A DNA stretch of 64,000 bases from Bradyrhizobium viridifuturi (lineage in GTDB: Bacteria > Pseudomonadota > Alphaproteobacteria > Rhizobiales > Xanthobacteraceae), in NCBI RefSeq assembly GCF_001238275.1, contig NZ_LGTB01000002.1:248001-312000 (forward strand). Reading direction: 5' to 3'. Below, piece after piece: positions 35,934 through 44,289 of this stretch. The notes beneath the pieces were generated by a model. The model made no database searches. It had not been told where the DNA came from and worked only from the letters and a program-made list of their open reading frames with translations. A program made the position numbers and the translations under genes. Position 1 is the first letter of the stretch; every line of letters begins with the position of its first letter.

Positions 35934-36434
35934 CTATTCGGCTGCGGCGATTGGCACTACTCCGGGCCGCTCCGCCGCGATGATTGCCTTCCACATTGCC
36001 GCGATACTGCCCTGGGTTGCCGGCAAGATCGAGCAATGCCCTGCGGCATCGAAATCACAGAACCGCGCTGCCGGATCGCCGCATATTTCCGCAAACGCCC
36101 GGTTGATGAGGTCGAGACATTCCAGGAGTTTCGTGATGTTCTCCAAGCCGGCGCGACGCTGAAGATCGAGAAGCCGGAACGTCACGACGGGTGGCTCGCC
36201 GAACGAGATCTCGGGATGAGCGAGCCCGAAGAACACTTCGACCGCAGACGGCGCCTGTCTGATTCGATTGAGCAGGTTCGCAGCCTGAGCTTCCGTGCAC
36301 GCAACCAGGCGAGGTAACGATGCTCCGGGTGCCGACCTCGGGCCAAGAACCGCCGATACCTGCTGCTCAAGCCACAGACGGACCGGAGCCGGGGCATTCT
36401 GGATTTGCTGGGCATCAAGCAGTATGCTGGTCAT
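35934..36434 (-). CDS. Hypothetical soluble protein upstream of the protease
   Basis: A 166-residue soluble protein, unrecognised. It begins MTSILLDAQQIQNAPAPVRL and has a helical look with FGLAHPEISFGEPPVVTFRL in the centre and four cysteines (residues about 46, 105, 117 and 125-134). No signal peptide. It is the first gene after a perfect box (53 bp) and is followed by the periplasmic protease. Confidence 0.65.
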   Translation of the reverse strand: MTSILLDAQQIQNAPAPVRLWLEQQVSAVLGPRSAPGASLPRLVACTEAQAANLLNRIRQAPSAVEVFFGLAHPEISFGEPPVVTFRLLDLQRRAGLENITKLLECLDLINRAFAEICGDPAARFCDFDAAGHCSILPATQGSIAAMWKAIIAAERPGVVPIAAAE

Positions 36435-36486
36435 CGTTGATCCTCACTTTCCATGTGACCACTAGCGACTTTACTCGCGGCGGGCC

Positions 36487-36500
36487 TTGATGAGGATCAA
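36487..36500 (-). promoter_or_regulatory. FixK/FNR-type box before the hypothetical-protease unit
   Basis: TTGATGAGGATCAA, complete half-sites, 53 bp from the start at 36434. Confidence 0.72.
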
Positions 36501-36604
36501 TGATGCCGCGGCGGCTCTGAAGCGAATAAAGCAGCCGCTCTTCCACGCGGCAGATCGCGTCACCGCGTCGGCGGCAACGCGATCCCGAACGCCTTCGTGG
36601 CCGC

Positions 36605-37054
36605 TTACTTCTGCTGAATGCGGTTCAGATAATCGACAATGGCGAGAATGCGCGTTCGCACGACGACTTCTCGCAAGTCCCGCGAAGGATCGAGCGCGTC
36701 GTAGGTCGGATCAACAATGTGAGGCAGGCTCTTGACGGGGTTGAACCGGTCTCCCCAAATCGGCATTTCGTGGGTCCCGTGTGCGGAAATTGCTCTCCGC
36801 CCATCTATGGCTTCGTAAACGTCGTTGATGGGAAAGACCCCGTTGTTGTTCTTCGCCAGGCTCGTCAAATCGGAAGGCGGTACCTTCAGCTGCACGCTGA
36901 CCGGCCCTTTGCCCTTTCCATCCGCACCATGGCAGCTCGCGCAGGAAGCCAGAAACTCCGCCTTCCCGACATCGGCGTCTTCAGCGTGGGCGGCGGCGGC
37001 GAAAACAGCGGTCAGACCGGCAATCATTAGCGGCTTAATGCAATGGCTCATCAT
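36605..37054 (-). CDS. Periplasmic class I cytochrome c
   Basis: A 149-residue protein with a signal peptide (about 1-24, ending AAHAE) and one haem c site CASCHG near residue 39, then DGKGKGP. A likely axial Met is in THEMPIWGDRF near residue 96. The C-terminal helix holds ILAIVDYLNRIQ. It is larger than the 115-aa cytochrome at 23485 and not closely alike. Start ATG at 37054 (a second ATG follows at once). The box lies 58 bp upstream. It probably feeds electrons to a high-affinity oxidase, by inference. Confidence 0.85.
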   Translation of the reverse strand: MMSHCIKPLMIAGLTAVFAAAAHAEDADVGKAEFLASCASCHGADGKGKGPVSVQLKVPPSDLTSLAKNNNGVFPINDVYEAIDGRRAISAHGTHEMPIWGDRFNPVKSLPHIVDPTYDALDPSRDLREVVVRTRILAIVDYLNRIQQK

Positions 37055-37111
37055 ATCGCGCCCCCGGGCTTCCAGATGAATCAGTCTAAGCGGTGATGAA
37101 TCTGCTTCGGT

Positions 37112-37125
37112 TTGAGGTACATCAA
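37112..37125 (-). promoter_or_regulatory. FixK/FNR-type box before the cytochrome c gene
   Basis: TTGAGGTACATCAA, 58 bp from the start at 37054; right-most box of the cluster. Confidence 0.68.
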
Positions 37126-37132
37126 TCATCAC

Positions 37133-37922
37133 CTTGCGGCGCAGCCGGCTGGCTGACGCCTCGGCAGAGCAGAGATCGACCTAAGCATTGCGTAGTGCGC
37201 TTCATGCAGCACGATCTCGGATGTTTCGGCCCGTCACGCCTCGACAGTCCTTTCGGCACGAGCTTGTCACCCGTGGAGATGCGGCCAATTGCCTTGGTGC
37301 CCGGACGGCATAGAGGCTAATTGCCGGAGAGGGTTTCAGTCAACGCACAAGCGCTGCCATACAGCGCATGACATCGCGGAAAATCGCAGGTTGGCGCTCC
37401 GCCAACGTAGCGACCGAGGCGGCTCGCACGTGCCTTTAGCCTGCGTTCGCTCTCGATCGACGATGGTGTGTGGTGGTGAGCGGACACCGGGTTCGGTTCG
37501 CCGGCCTGTTAGCTCGGGGCGTCTTTTACGCGATCCGCGAGTGGCCGGTACCCCCGTCTATCCCCTCGAAGCATGCAGCGATCGGCGAGCAATCAGGGTG
37601 CGGCTGGCTCTCTTCACGAACCTGGCGAAGTCAGGATGACTAACCCTTGCTAGGGGTCATCAGCGATACCGACTTGCGCTGCCGACTAAGCGCGTTGCGA
37701 CGCGGTTGGGTTTCCCGCCCTCGACAGGTCCATCAATTGAACGCGATCCGCGAGGGCCTGCGAAGCCCGACGGCAACCGTCGTCCGAACGGACAAGACCG
37801 ACAAGCCGCTTTGTTCTTATTTTGTACCATGATAACCGATGGCGCGAGGGGAGCACGCGCCATGCAGCTTCGGTCCGCGGGCTGTGCGTTCAGCACCCTG
37901 CCGCCCGCAAGAACACAATTTA
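37133..37922. other. Gene-poor 790-bp stretch at the right edge of the stress block
   Basis: No credible gene is seen on either strand. Short frames here are broken and lack ribosome sites. A small inverted repeat, ACCC-TTGCTA-GGGT near 37643, is the only structure noted. No tRNA or integrase marks an insertion edge. Confidence 0.4.
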
Positions 37923-38195
37923 TCAGAGCATCCCGAGCGCCTGCATATAGGTCTCCAGGATGGTCTCCTGCTCCTGGCGCTCGTTGGCATCTTGCTTGCG
38001 CAGGCGCACGATGGTGCGCAACGCCTTGACGTCGAAGCCGTTGCCCTTGGCCTCGGCGTAGACGTCGCGGATGTCGTCCGAGATCGTCTTCTTTTCTTCT
38101 TCCAGCCGCTCGATGCGCTCGATGATGGACCTGAGCTGGTCCTTGGCAAATCGCGTTGCGGGCTCGTCCTGAACGGCGGCAGACGTGGTGGCCAT
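37923..38195 (-). CDS. gapR: DUF2312 protein, GapR-like nucleoid-associated factor
   Basis: A 90-residue protein beginning [20 protein letters not shown], with a coiled coil ([22 protein letters not shown]) and the DUF2312 core [23 protein letters not shown]. In Caulobacter, GapR is an essential protein that binds overtwisted AT-rich DNA ahead of forks and polymerases. Length and motifs match. ATG at 38195 gives the conserved N-terminus. Confidence 0.9.
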   Translation of the reverse strand: MATTSAAVQDEPATRFAKDQLRSIIERIERLEEEKKTISDDIRDVYAEAKGNGFDVKALRTIVRLRKQDANERQEQETILETYMQALGML

Positions 38196-38369
38196 CGCGT
38201 ACTCCTGAAATGGCAATGAAATGTCGCGCGAATACGCGCCACGCGCACCGCTTGTTGCGGGCGACCCTCGATTTTGGAGCACGTTCCGTCAAGGAAACAT
38301 CGCGCTCATCCACAGCGCGCCCACAGGAGATGCTGAGGGCCGCGGAACTGACGTCACACAGATCGGGAA

Positions 38370-38672
38370 TTAGTGGCCGCTTTGGGCCTTCTTCATCGCC
38401 GCGAGCTGCTCCGGCGTGGCGCTGCCCTGGTACTTCGCCTTCCACTCCTCATAGGGCATGCCGTAGACCGCCTCACGGCTCTCGTCCTTGCTCACCGCAA
38501 GGCCCTTGGCGTCGGCCTCTTCCTTCATCCAGTTGGACAGGCAGTTGCGGCAGAAGCCGGCAAGGTTCATCAGGTCGATGTTCTGCACATCGGTCCGGCT
38601 TCGGAGATGGCTGACGAGGCGCCGAAACACCGCGGCTTCAAGTTCCGTTCTGGTTTTGTCGTCAATGCTCAT
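38370..38672 (-). CDS. DUF1244 family protein
   Basis: A 100-residue soluble protein with the family pattern AAVFRRLVSHLRSRTDVQNI, MNLAGFCRNCLSNWM and YEEWKAKYQ. Function is not known; two conserved cysteines (CRNC) could bind metal. Small proteins of this family are widespread in alpha- and gammaproteobacteria. It lies upstream of gapR on the same strand, with 174 bp between. Confidence 0.85.
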   Translation of the reverse strand: MSIDDKTRTELEAAVFRRLVSHLRSRTDVQNIDLMNLAGFCRNCLSNWMKEEADAKGLAVSKDESREAVYGMPYEEWKAKYQGSATPEQLAAMKKAQSGH

Positions 38673-38869
38673 GATCGTGATCCCGGTGTGAGGCGCTCAC
38701 CATATTGATATCAGGTGGGAATTGTCACAGATTTTGCCATATCGACGCGCAATACGGAGCTGTCCGGCCACACTTGCCACGGTCCCACAGCGCGGGAAAC
38801 GGGCGCCCGCCCGTTGACAGTGCCGGCCGGGCACGCGAAATCGTCAATGATTTGATATAGCTTCGCCGC

Positions 38870-39484
38870 ATGAGCCCAACAGATTCTCTCGCCTCAGCTC
38901 CTCCCCGCACCATTCGCCTGATCCTGGCCGGCCTCCTGCCGGTGCTGGCGGTTGTCGCGGCCTGCCTATGGACGAGCCCGGCGGCGGCGGATTTCCGGCT
39001 CTGCAACAACACCTCGAGCCGCGTCGGGATCGCGCTCGGCTACAAGGACGCCGAGGGCTGGACCACCGAAGGCTGGTGGAATGTGTCGTCGCGGACCTGC
39101 GAGACCCTGCTCCGCGGCAATCTTGTGGCGCGCTACTACTACATCTACGCTCTCGACTACGATCGCGGCGGCGAATGGTCCGGCCAGGCCTTCATGTGCT
39201 CGCGCGACAAGGAATTCACCATCAAGGGCACCGAGAATTGCCTGGCGCGGGGCTTCGACCGCACCGGCTTCTTCGAGGTCGACACCGGCGAGCAGCGTGC
39301 ATGGACCGTCCAGCTGACCGAAGCCAACGAACAACAGCCGCAGAAAGTACCGGGAATGCCGGGCGGCGTGGCCCCGGGAAGCCCCGGGGCGATGCCGGGC
39401 CTGCCAAATCCGCCGCCGGGCGCAACGCCGCCGGGCGCGCCGGGTCTGCCGCCAGCCGCAACGCCGCCCGGAAACAAACAATGA
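38870..39484 (+). CDS. DUF1036 secreted protein
   Basis: A 204-residue protein with a signal peptide (about 1-40, ending AAADF). The DUF1036 domain (about 40-150) has FRLCNNTSSRVGIALGYKD, EGWWNV and FEVDTGEQRAWTVQL. The last 50 residues are a Gly/Pro-rich tail. Function is unknown in the family. Its stop overlaps the pyruvate kinase start by four bases (ATGA), a pairing kept in many alphaproteobacteria. Confidence 0.88.
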   Translation: MSPTDSLASAPPRTIRLILAGLLPVLAVVAACLWTSPAAADFRLCNNTSSRVGIALGYKDAEGWTTEGWWNVSSRTCETLLRGNLVARYYYIYALDYDRGGEWSGQAFMCSRDKEFTIKGTENCLARGFDRTGFFEVDTGEQRAWTVQLTEANEQQPQKVPGMPGGVAPGSPGAMPGLPNPPPGATPPGAPGLPPAATPPGNKQ

Positions 39485-40917
39485 GACGACTGCGTCGAAT
39501 CAAGATCCTTGCAACGCTCGGCCCGGCCTCCTCAGACAGCGCGATGATCCGCAAGCTGTTCGAGGCGGGCGCCGACGTCTTCCGCATCAACATGAGCCAT
39601 ACCCCGCATGACAAGATGCGGGAGCTGGTCAAGACGATCCGCAATGTCGAATCGAGCTACGGCCGGCCGATCGGCATCCTGGTCGACCTGCAAGGGCCGA
39701 AGCTGCGGCTCGGCTCGTTCGCCGAAGGATCGACCCAGCTCAAGAACGGCCAGAGCTTCATCCTGGATTCCGACAAGACGCCGGGCGACAACAGCCGCGT
39801 CCAGCTGCCGCATCCGGAAATCCTCGCCGCGCTCCGGCCCGGCCACGCACTGCTGCTCGACGACGGCAAGGTGCGGCTGATCGCCGAGGAAACCTCGCCC
39901 GAGCGTGCGGTCACGCGCGTCGTGATCGGCGGCAAGATGTCGGACCGCAAGGGCGTCAGCCTGCCCGACACCGATCTGCCCGTCTCCGCGATGACGCCGA
40001 AGGATCGCGCCGACCTGGAAGCCGCACTGCCGGAAGGCATCGACTGGGTCGCGCTGTCCTTCGTGCAGCGGGCCGAGGACGTGATCGAGGCCAAGAAGAT
40101 GATCCGCGGCCGCGCCGCCGTGATGGCCAAGATCGAGAAGCCGCAGGCGATCGACCGCCTTGCCGACATCATCGATGCGGCGGACGCGCTGATGGTGGCG
40201 CGCGGCGACCTCGGCGTCGAGCTGCCATTGGAACGGGTGCCGAGCCTGCAGAAGCAGATGATCCGGATGGCGCGCCGCGCCGGCAGGCCGGTGGTGGTCG
40301 CGACCCAGATGCTGGAATCGATGATCCAGGCACCGGTGCCGACCCGCGCCGAAGTCTCCGACGTCGCCACCGCGGTCTACGAAGGCGCCGACGCCATCAT
40401 GCTGTCGGCGGAGTCAGCCGCCGGCAAATTCCCGGTCGAGGCGGTCTCGACCATGAACCGGATCGGCGAGGAGGTGGAGCGCGACCCGACCTATCGCAGC
40501 GTGATCAACGCGCAGCGCGTCGATCCCGAGGCGACGGTGGGCGATGCCATTGCCGACGCCGCGCGGCAGATCGCCGAGACGCTCGATCTGTCGGCGATCA
40601 TCTGCTGGACGTCATCAGGCTCGACCGGCATCCGCGTGGCGCGCGAGCGGCCCAAGGTGCCGGTGGTCGCGATCACGCCGAATCTCGCCACCGGCCGCAA
40701 GCTGTCGGTGGTGTGGGGCGTGCATTGCGTGGTCGCCGAAGACGCACACGATCTCGACGACATGGTCGACCGCGCCGGCTCGATCGCATTCCGCGACGGT
40801 TTTGCCAGGGCTGGCCAGCGCGTCATCATCGTCGCCGGCGTGCCGCTGCGTGCGCCCGGGACCACCAACATGCTGCGCATCGCCTCGGTCGGGCCGAACG
40901 GCGACGCGCAGCTGTAA
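39481..40917 (+). CDS. pyk: Pyruvate kinase
   Basis: A 478-residue glycolytic enzyme that makes pyruvate and ATP from phosphoenolpyruvate. Signatures are KILATLGPASS near 9, FRINMSH near 35, MAKIEKPQAIDRL near 216 with the catalytic lysine, VARGDLGVELPLERV near 240, and TRAEVSDVATAVYEGADAIMLS near 290. ATG at 39481 overlaps the DUF1036 stop. The open frame continues upstream of this ATG by chance but is not protein-like. Confidence 0.95.
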   Translation: MRRLRRIKILATLGPASSDSAMIRKLFEAGADVFRINMSHTPHDKMRELVKTIRNVESSYGRPIGILVDLQGPKLRLGSFAEGSTQLKNGQSFILDSDKTPGDNSRVQLPHPEILAALRPGHALLLDDGKVRLIAEETSPERAVTRVVIGGKMSDRKGVSLPDTDLPVSAMTPKDRADLEAALPEGIDWVALSFVQRAEDVIEAKKMIRGRAAVMAKIEKPQAIDRLADIIDAADALMVARGDLGVELPLERVPSLQKQMIRMARRAGRPVVVATQMLESMIQAPVPTRAEVSDVATAVYEGADAIMLSAESAAGKFPVEAVSTMNRIGEEVERDPTYRSVINAQRVDPEATVGDAIADAARQIAETLDLSAIICWTSSGSTGIRVARERPKVPVVAITPNLATGRKLSVVWGVHCVVAEDAHDLDDMVDRAGSIAFRDGFARAGQRVIIVAGVPLRAPGTTNMLRIASVGPNGDAQL

Positions 40918-40969
40918 CGCGCCGCGCCGGGCCACGCATCAGCGTGGCCCGATACTGCACTCCAGACCA

Positions 40970-41398
40970 TCAGCCCTGCAGCGACGCCTCGAGCGTGATC
41001 TTGGTGTTGAGCAGCTTCGACACCGGGCACCCGGCCTTGGCTTTGCCCGCCAATTCCTGGAACGTCGCGTTATCGGTGCCCGGGATCTTCGCCGACAGCG
41101 TCAGGTGCACGGCGGTGATGGCAAAGCCGTCGGCGACCTTCTCAAGCGTCACGTCAGCCTTGGTCTCCATGTGCTCGGCGGTGAGCTTGGCTTCGCCGAG
41201 GATCAGCGACAATGCCATCGTGAAGCAGGCGGCATGCGCCGCGCCGATCAGCTCTTCAGGGTTAGAACCGGGCTTGCCCTCGAAGCGGCTGGCGAAGCCG
41301 TAGGGGTAATCGGCGAGCGCGCCGCTCTTGGTCGAAATCGCGCCCTTGCCGTCCTTGATGCCGCCCTGCCATTTGGCCGAACCATGGGTCGTCGTCAT
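40970..41398 (-). CDS. OsmC-family peroxiredoxin
   Basis: A 142-residue OsmC/Ohr-type thiol peroxidase. The peroxidatic Cys58 is in AAHAACFTMALS and the resolving Cys124 in KAGCPVSKLL. The N-terminus reads TTHGSAKWQGGIKDGKGAIS. ATG at 41398 gives the family start; 12 residues upstream are not conserved. It removes organic peroxides in the cytosol. It converges with pyk. Confidence 0.92.
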   Translation of the reverse strand: MTTTHGSAKWQGGIKDGKGAISTKSGALADYPYGFASRFEGKPGSNPEELIGAAHAACFTMALSLILGEAKLTAEHMETKADVTLEKVADGFAITAVHLTLSAKIPGTDNATFQELAGKAKAGCPVSKLLNTKITLEASLQG

Positions 41399-41544
41399 GC
41401 GTTGCTCCCTGAGCTTGGTTGAACCCAGCCACAAGCCTACAACGCCAATGCGACGGAAGTGTTCGCCGCGCTCTCGGCGTCAAAGCGTTTTCAAGCGAAG
41501 TGGACGCCGGTTCGCGTGAAGAAAACGCGTCAAAAAGCAAACCT

Positions 41545-42218
41545 CTAAGCGCCGACCAGCGCCTTCGCCGGCGTCGTCGCCTGCACCACAAGACCGCGGG
41601 CGCGTGCATCCATCACGCCGACCGCGCGCAGCGCGAGCAGCGTCACGGTCTGCACCGCATCGCGCAGCTTGATCGGATCGTCGAGATTGCTTGGTGCCAG
41701 CGGGCCGACCAGCGCCTCGTGCAACGCGCCGAGCAAGGCGGTGGCGGCGAGCGCCGTGTCCTGCGCCGGCAGATGGCCGGCACGCACGGCGGCATCGATT
41801 CGCATGGCGAGCTCGCCGGAGATGTCGCGGCGGCTGGCTAGGCGCGAGGCGGTGACGTCGACGTCGACCGGCTCGGCCAGGATGCCCCAGGCCAGCTTGC
41901 GCTGCGACAGCACATGGACCGCGATCGTCGTCACCGCGGCGGCCAGCGCCGATGACGGGCCAGGCGCGGCGTCCGCGCGCGCCGGATCGCGGACAGCTCG
42001 TCGCGCGAGACTTCAGTGATCAATTCCGAAATCAGCTCGGCTTTGGACGGGAAGTAGCGGTAGACGGTGCCGGCGGCGACATTGGCCCGCACCGCGACGG
42101 GTGCGATCTGGACCGCCGCCATGCCGCCCGCGGCCGCAGCATCGCGCGCAGCCGACAGGATGGCGCTGCGCCGGGCAGCCAGCCGCTTCACGACCTGATG
42201 TGTTCGCCGATAGACCAT
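41545..42218 (-). pseudogene. TetR-family regulator, frameshifted
   Basis: The N-terminal frame (42218 to about 41975) has the TetR helix-turn-helix: AILSAARDAAAAGGMAAV, then VAVRANVAAGTVYRYFPSKAEL. The rest (41934 to 41545) continues a ligand-domain-like segment, VTTIAVHVLSQRKLAWGILAEP, in another frame. The break is at about 41976, where GCGGCGG (as expected for Ala-Ala-Asp) reads GCGCGG, one base short. Repair gives 224 residues, normal for TetR. Likely target is unknown. Confidence 0.82.
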
Positions 42219-42661
42219 GGCGTTCCGTCCCCCAACCGTATGACCTGGCCGGCGCCCACCGGCAGAACACACGCGTCTTCAATGTTTTGCGCGGTTGATC
42301 CCGCAACCGCCCGAAGAAGTGAACAACTATTCAGAGGGGATGACAAGCTGGAATTGTAAGGATTTTGCGACGGCCACACGCCACCTCCGATTGAGCTGAC
42401 GGCCGCTCCGGCCCGCGAATGCGCTTGGGCCGCCCCGATCCAGCGACGGATCGGCGGCTGCGAGCACCACTCAGGGTCGGATCGGGCCTTCGATGGTAAA
42501 CCGCGAGCTAAGATCATCGCCCGAAATAGAGGCATCTGGTATCGCACTGACCCGCGCGCATCGCGGCCGCATTTACCCGAATTTATCTGAGACCGTGGTC
42601 GAGTGCGCCCAACGTCAGGCGTGGCGTTGCCTCGATGTCCTCGGCCGAACCAAGAAAGCGC
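42219..42661. other. Intergenic stretch between divergent tetR and membrane-protein genes
   Basis: These 443 bases hold no gene, repeat or clear hairpin that I can support. Operators for the TetR protein would be expected here but none stands out. Confidence 0.35.
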
Positions 42662-44149
42662 ATGTCACTCTCCATCACCAGCAGCGTGAGCAGCCGCAGC
42701 TCTGTGCGAGGGCTGGTGCCGCTATGCGCCGCCGTGGGCGCCTATCTGTTTTATCTCTCCGCCGGTGAGATCCTGCTGCGGGATTCCGACACCGAATGGC
42801 AGATCAAGGTCGGACAGTGGATCCTCGAACACGGCGCGATGCCGACATCGGACGTGTTCTCCTTCACCCGTTTCGGCGAACCATGGATCTCGAGCTCGTG
42901 GCTGTCGCAGGTGGCGTACGCCCTCGTCTATGGCGGCGATTGGGCCGGGCCGGTAATCCTGACGTCGGTCGCGATCGGCGCGACGGTTGGGATCTTCCTG
43001 CATCTGCTCAGCCCGTATTTCGATCCGGCGCGTGCGATCCTGATCGCCGCGCTGGCGCTGCTGTTGTCGACGATCCACTTCTTTGCGCGGCCACATGTGC
43101 TGGCGCTGCCGGTCCTGCTGGCGTTCATCGGCGGCCTGATGGCGGCCGCCGATCGCCGCACGTATCCATCTTGGTGGCTGCTGCCGCTGATGGCGCTATG
43201 GGCCAATCTGCATGGCGGCTTCGTGCTCGGCCTCGCGCTGATCGGGCCGATCGGACTGGAGGCGGTCTGGAGCGCAGAGCCCAGCCGCCGCCATCAACTC
43301 GTCGTGCGATGGGGACTGTTCGGTATCGCGGCGCTGGCCGCGAGCTGCGTGACGCCCTACGGCTGGAACAGCCTGCTCGGCGCGACCAAGATCCTCAGCC
43401 TCGGCAAGCTGCTGACGCTGATCGGCGAATGGATGCCCGCGGATTTCAGCAAGCCCAGCTTCTTCGAAGCCACGCTGCTCGGCCTGATCGGCCTCATCTG
43501 CTATCGTGGGCTGACGCTGTCGGTGCCGCGAATCCTGCTGCTGCTCGGGTTGGTCTGGATGGCGCTGAGCCATATCCGCAACATCGAGGTATTCGCGTTC
43601 ATCGCGCCGCTGGTGCTCGCCAAGCCGATATCGGAACAATGGGGGATGGCGGTCATCAAAGCCGCCCGCTTCGAGGAACGCCGCTCGTTCCCCGCCGTCA
43701 CGATCCTGGCTTCGATCGCGATGGTGATCGGCGCGTGGGTGACCACGACGACCTTCATCGCGCAGCACCAGTTCAAGTTCCTGCCGGTGTTCTGGCCCGC
43801 CGCCGCGGTCGACGTCCTCCAGCAGCACAAGGTGCAGCGCGTGTTCAACACCGCGCCGTTCGGCGGCTATCTGGTGAGCCGCGACATCAAGGTGTTCATC
43901 GACGGCCGCGCCGAGCTGTATGGCGAGCAGTTCGTGCTCAACTATTACGCCGCGCTCGACGCCCGCGATGCCGGACAGCTGCTGGACCTGCTCGACAAAT
44001 ACCGGATCGACGCCACGCTGCTGAGCTCGGACTCTCCTGCCGGAAATGTGCTGGACCACCTCAAGGGCTGGAAGCGGCTGTACAAGGACGACGTCGCCGT
44101 CATCCATGTACGGTCGGACGAGACGAAGGCCGGTGCGAGTTCGAACTAA
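42662..44149 (+). CDS. Polytopic membrane protein, GT-C-like look, unknown
   Basis: A 495-residue protein with about ten membrane helices. An early loop has RDSDTEWQIKVGQWILEHG near 40 and SFTRFGEPWISSSWLSQVAY near 65; this D-x-x-W-x-x-x-x-G-x-x-I arrangement resembles GT-C type glycosyltransferase-like proteins. The last ~130 residues form a soluble domain (NTAPFGGYLVSRDIKVFIDGRAELYG). I take ATG at 42662 over the one nine codons earlier on N-terminal look, with little to decide it. The actual substrate is unknown. Confidence 0.72.
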   Translation: MSLSITSSVSSRSSVRGLVPLCAAVGAYLFYLSAGEILLRDSDTEWQIKVGQWILEHGAMPTSDVFSFTRFGEPWISSSWLSQVAYALVYGGDWAGPVILTSVAIGATVGIFLHLLSPYFDPARAILIAALALLLSTIHFFARPHVLALPVLLAFIGGLMAAADRRTYPSWWLLPLMALWANLHGGFVLGLALIGPIGLEAVWSAEPSRRHQLVVRWGLFGIAALAASCVTPYGWNSLLGATKILSLGKLLTLIGEWMPADFSKPSFFEATLLGLIGLICYRGLTLSVPRILLLLGLVWMALSHIRNIEVFAFIAPLVLAKPISEQWGMAVIKAARFEERRSFPAVTILASIAMVIGAWVTTTTFIAQHQFKFLPVFWPAAAVDVLQQHKVQRVFNTAPFGGYLVSRDIKVFIDGRAELYGEQFVLNYYAALDARDAGQLLDLLDKYRIDATLLSSDSPAGNVLDHLKGWKRLYKDDVAVIHVRSDETKAGASSN

Positions 44150-44180
44150 GCGTCAAAGGCTAAACGGCTCAGACTTCTTC

Positions 44181-44268
44181 CGTCATTGCGAGCGAAGCGA
44201 AGCAATCCGTTGGGCCGCGTGCGCGGAGTGATGGATTGCTTCGTCGCTTCGCTTCGCTCGCAATGACG
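44181..44268. repeat. Palindromic intergenic repeat (REP-like)
   Basis: The left arm starts CGTCATTGCGAGCGAAGCGA; the right arm, ending at 44268, is its near inverse, so the unit folds into one long hairpin. It sits between convergent stops (44149 and 44290) and probably ends transcription both ways. Units of this CATTGCGAGC type are common in rhizobial intergenic DNA. Confidence 0.7.
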
Positions 44269-44289
44269 GCGAGGCGCCACCGGCCGCCT

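Noticed and set aside
15405..37922. Genomic island with integrase or transposase
   Set aside because: No integrase, transposase, tRNA or flanking direct repeats could be found, so a formal island call is not supported.
38968..39480. N-terminal extension of pyruvate kinase
   Set aside because: This open frame overlaps the DUF1036 gene and is not protein-like; the ATGA overlap at 39481 marks the true start.
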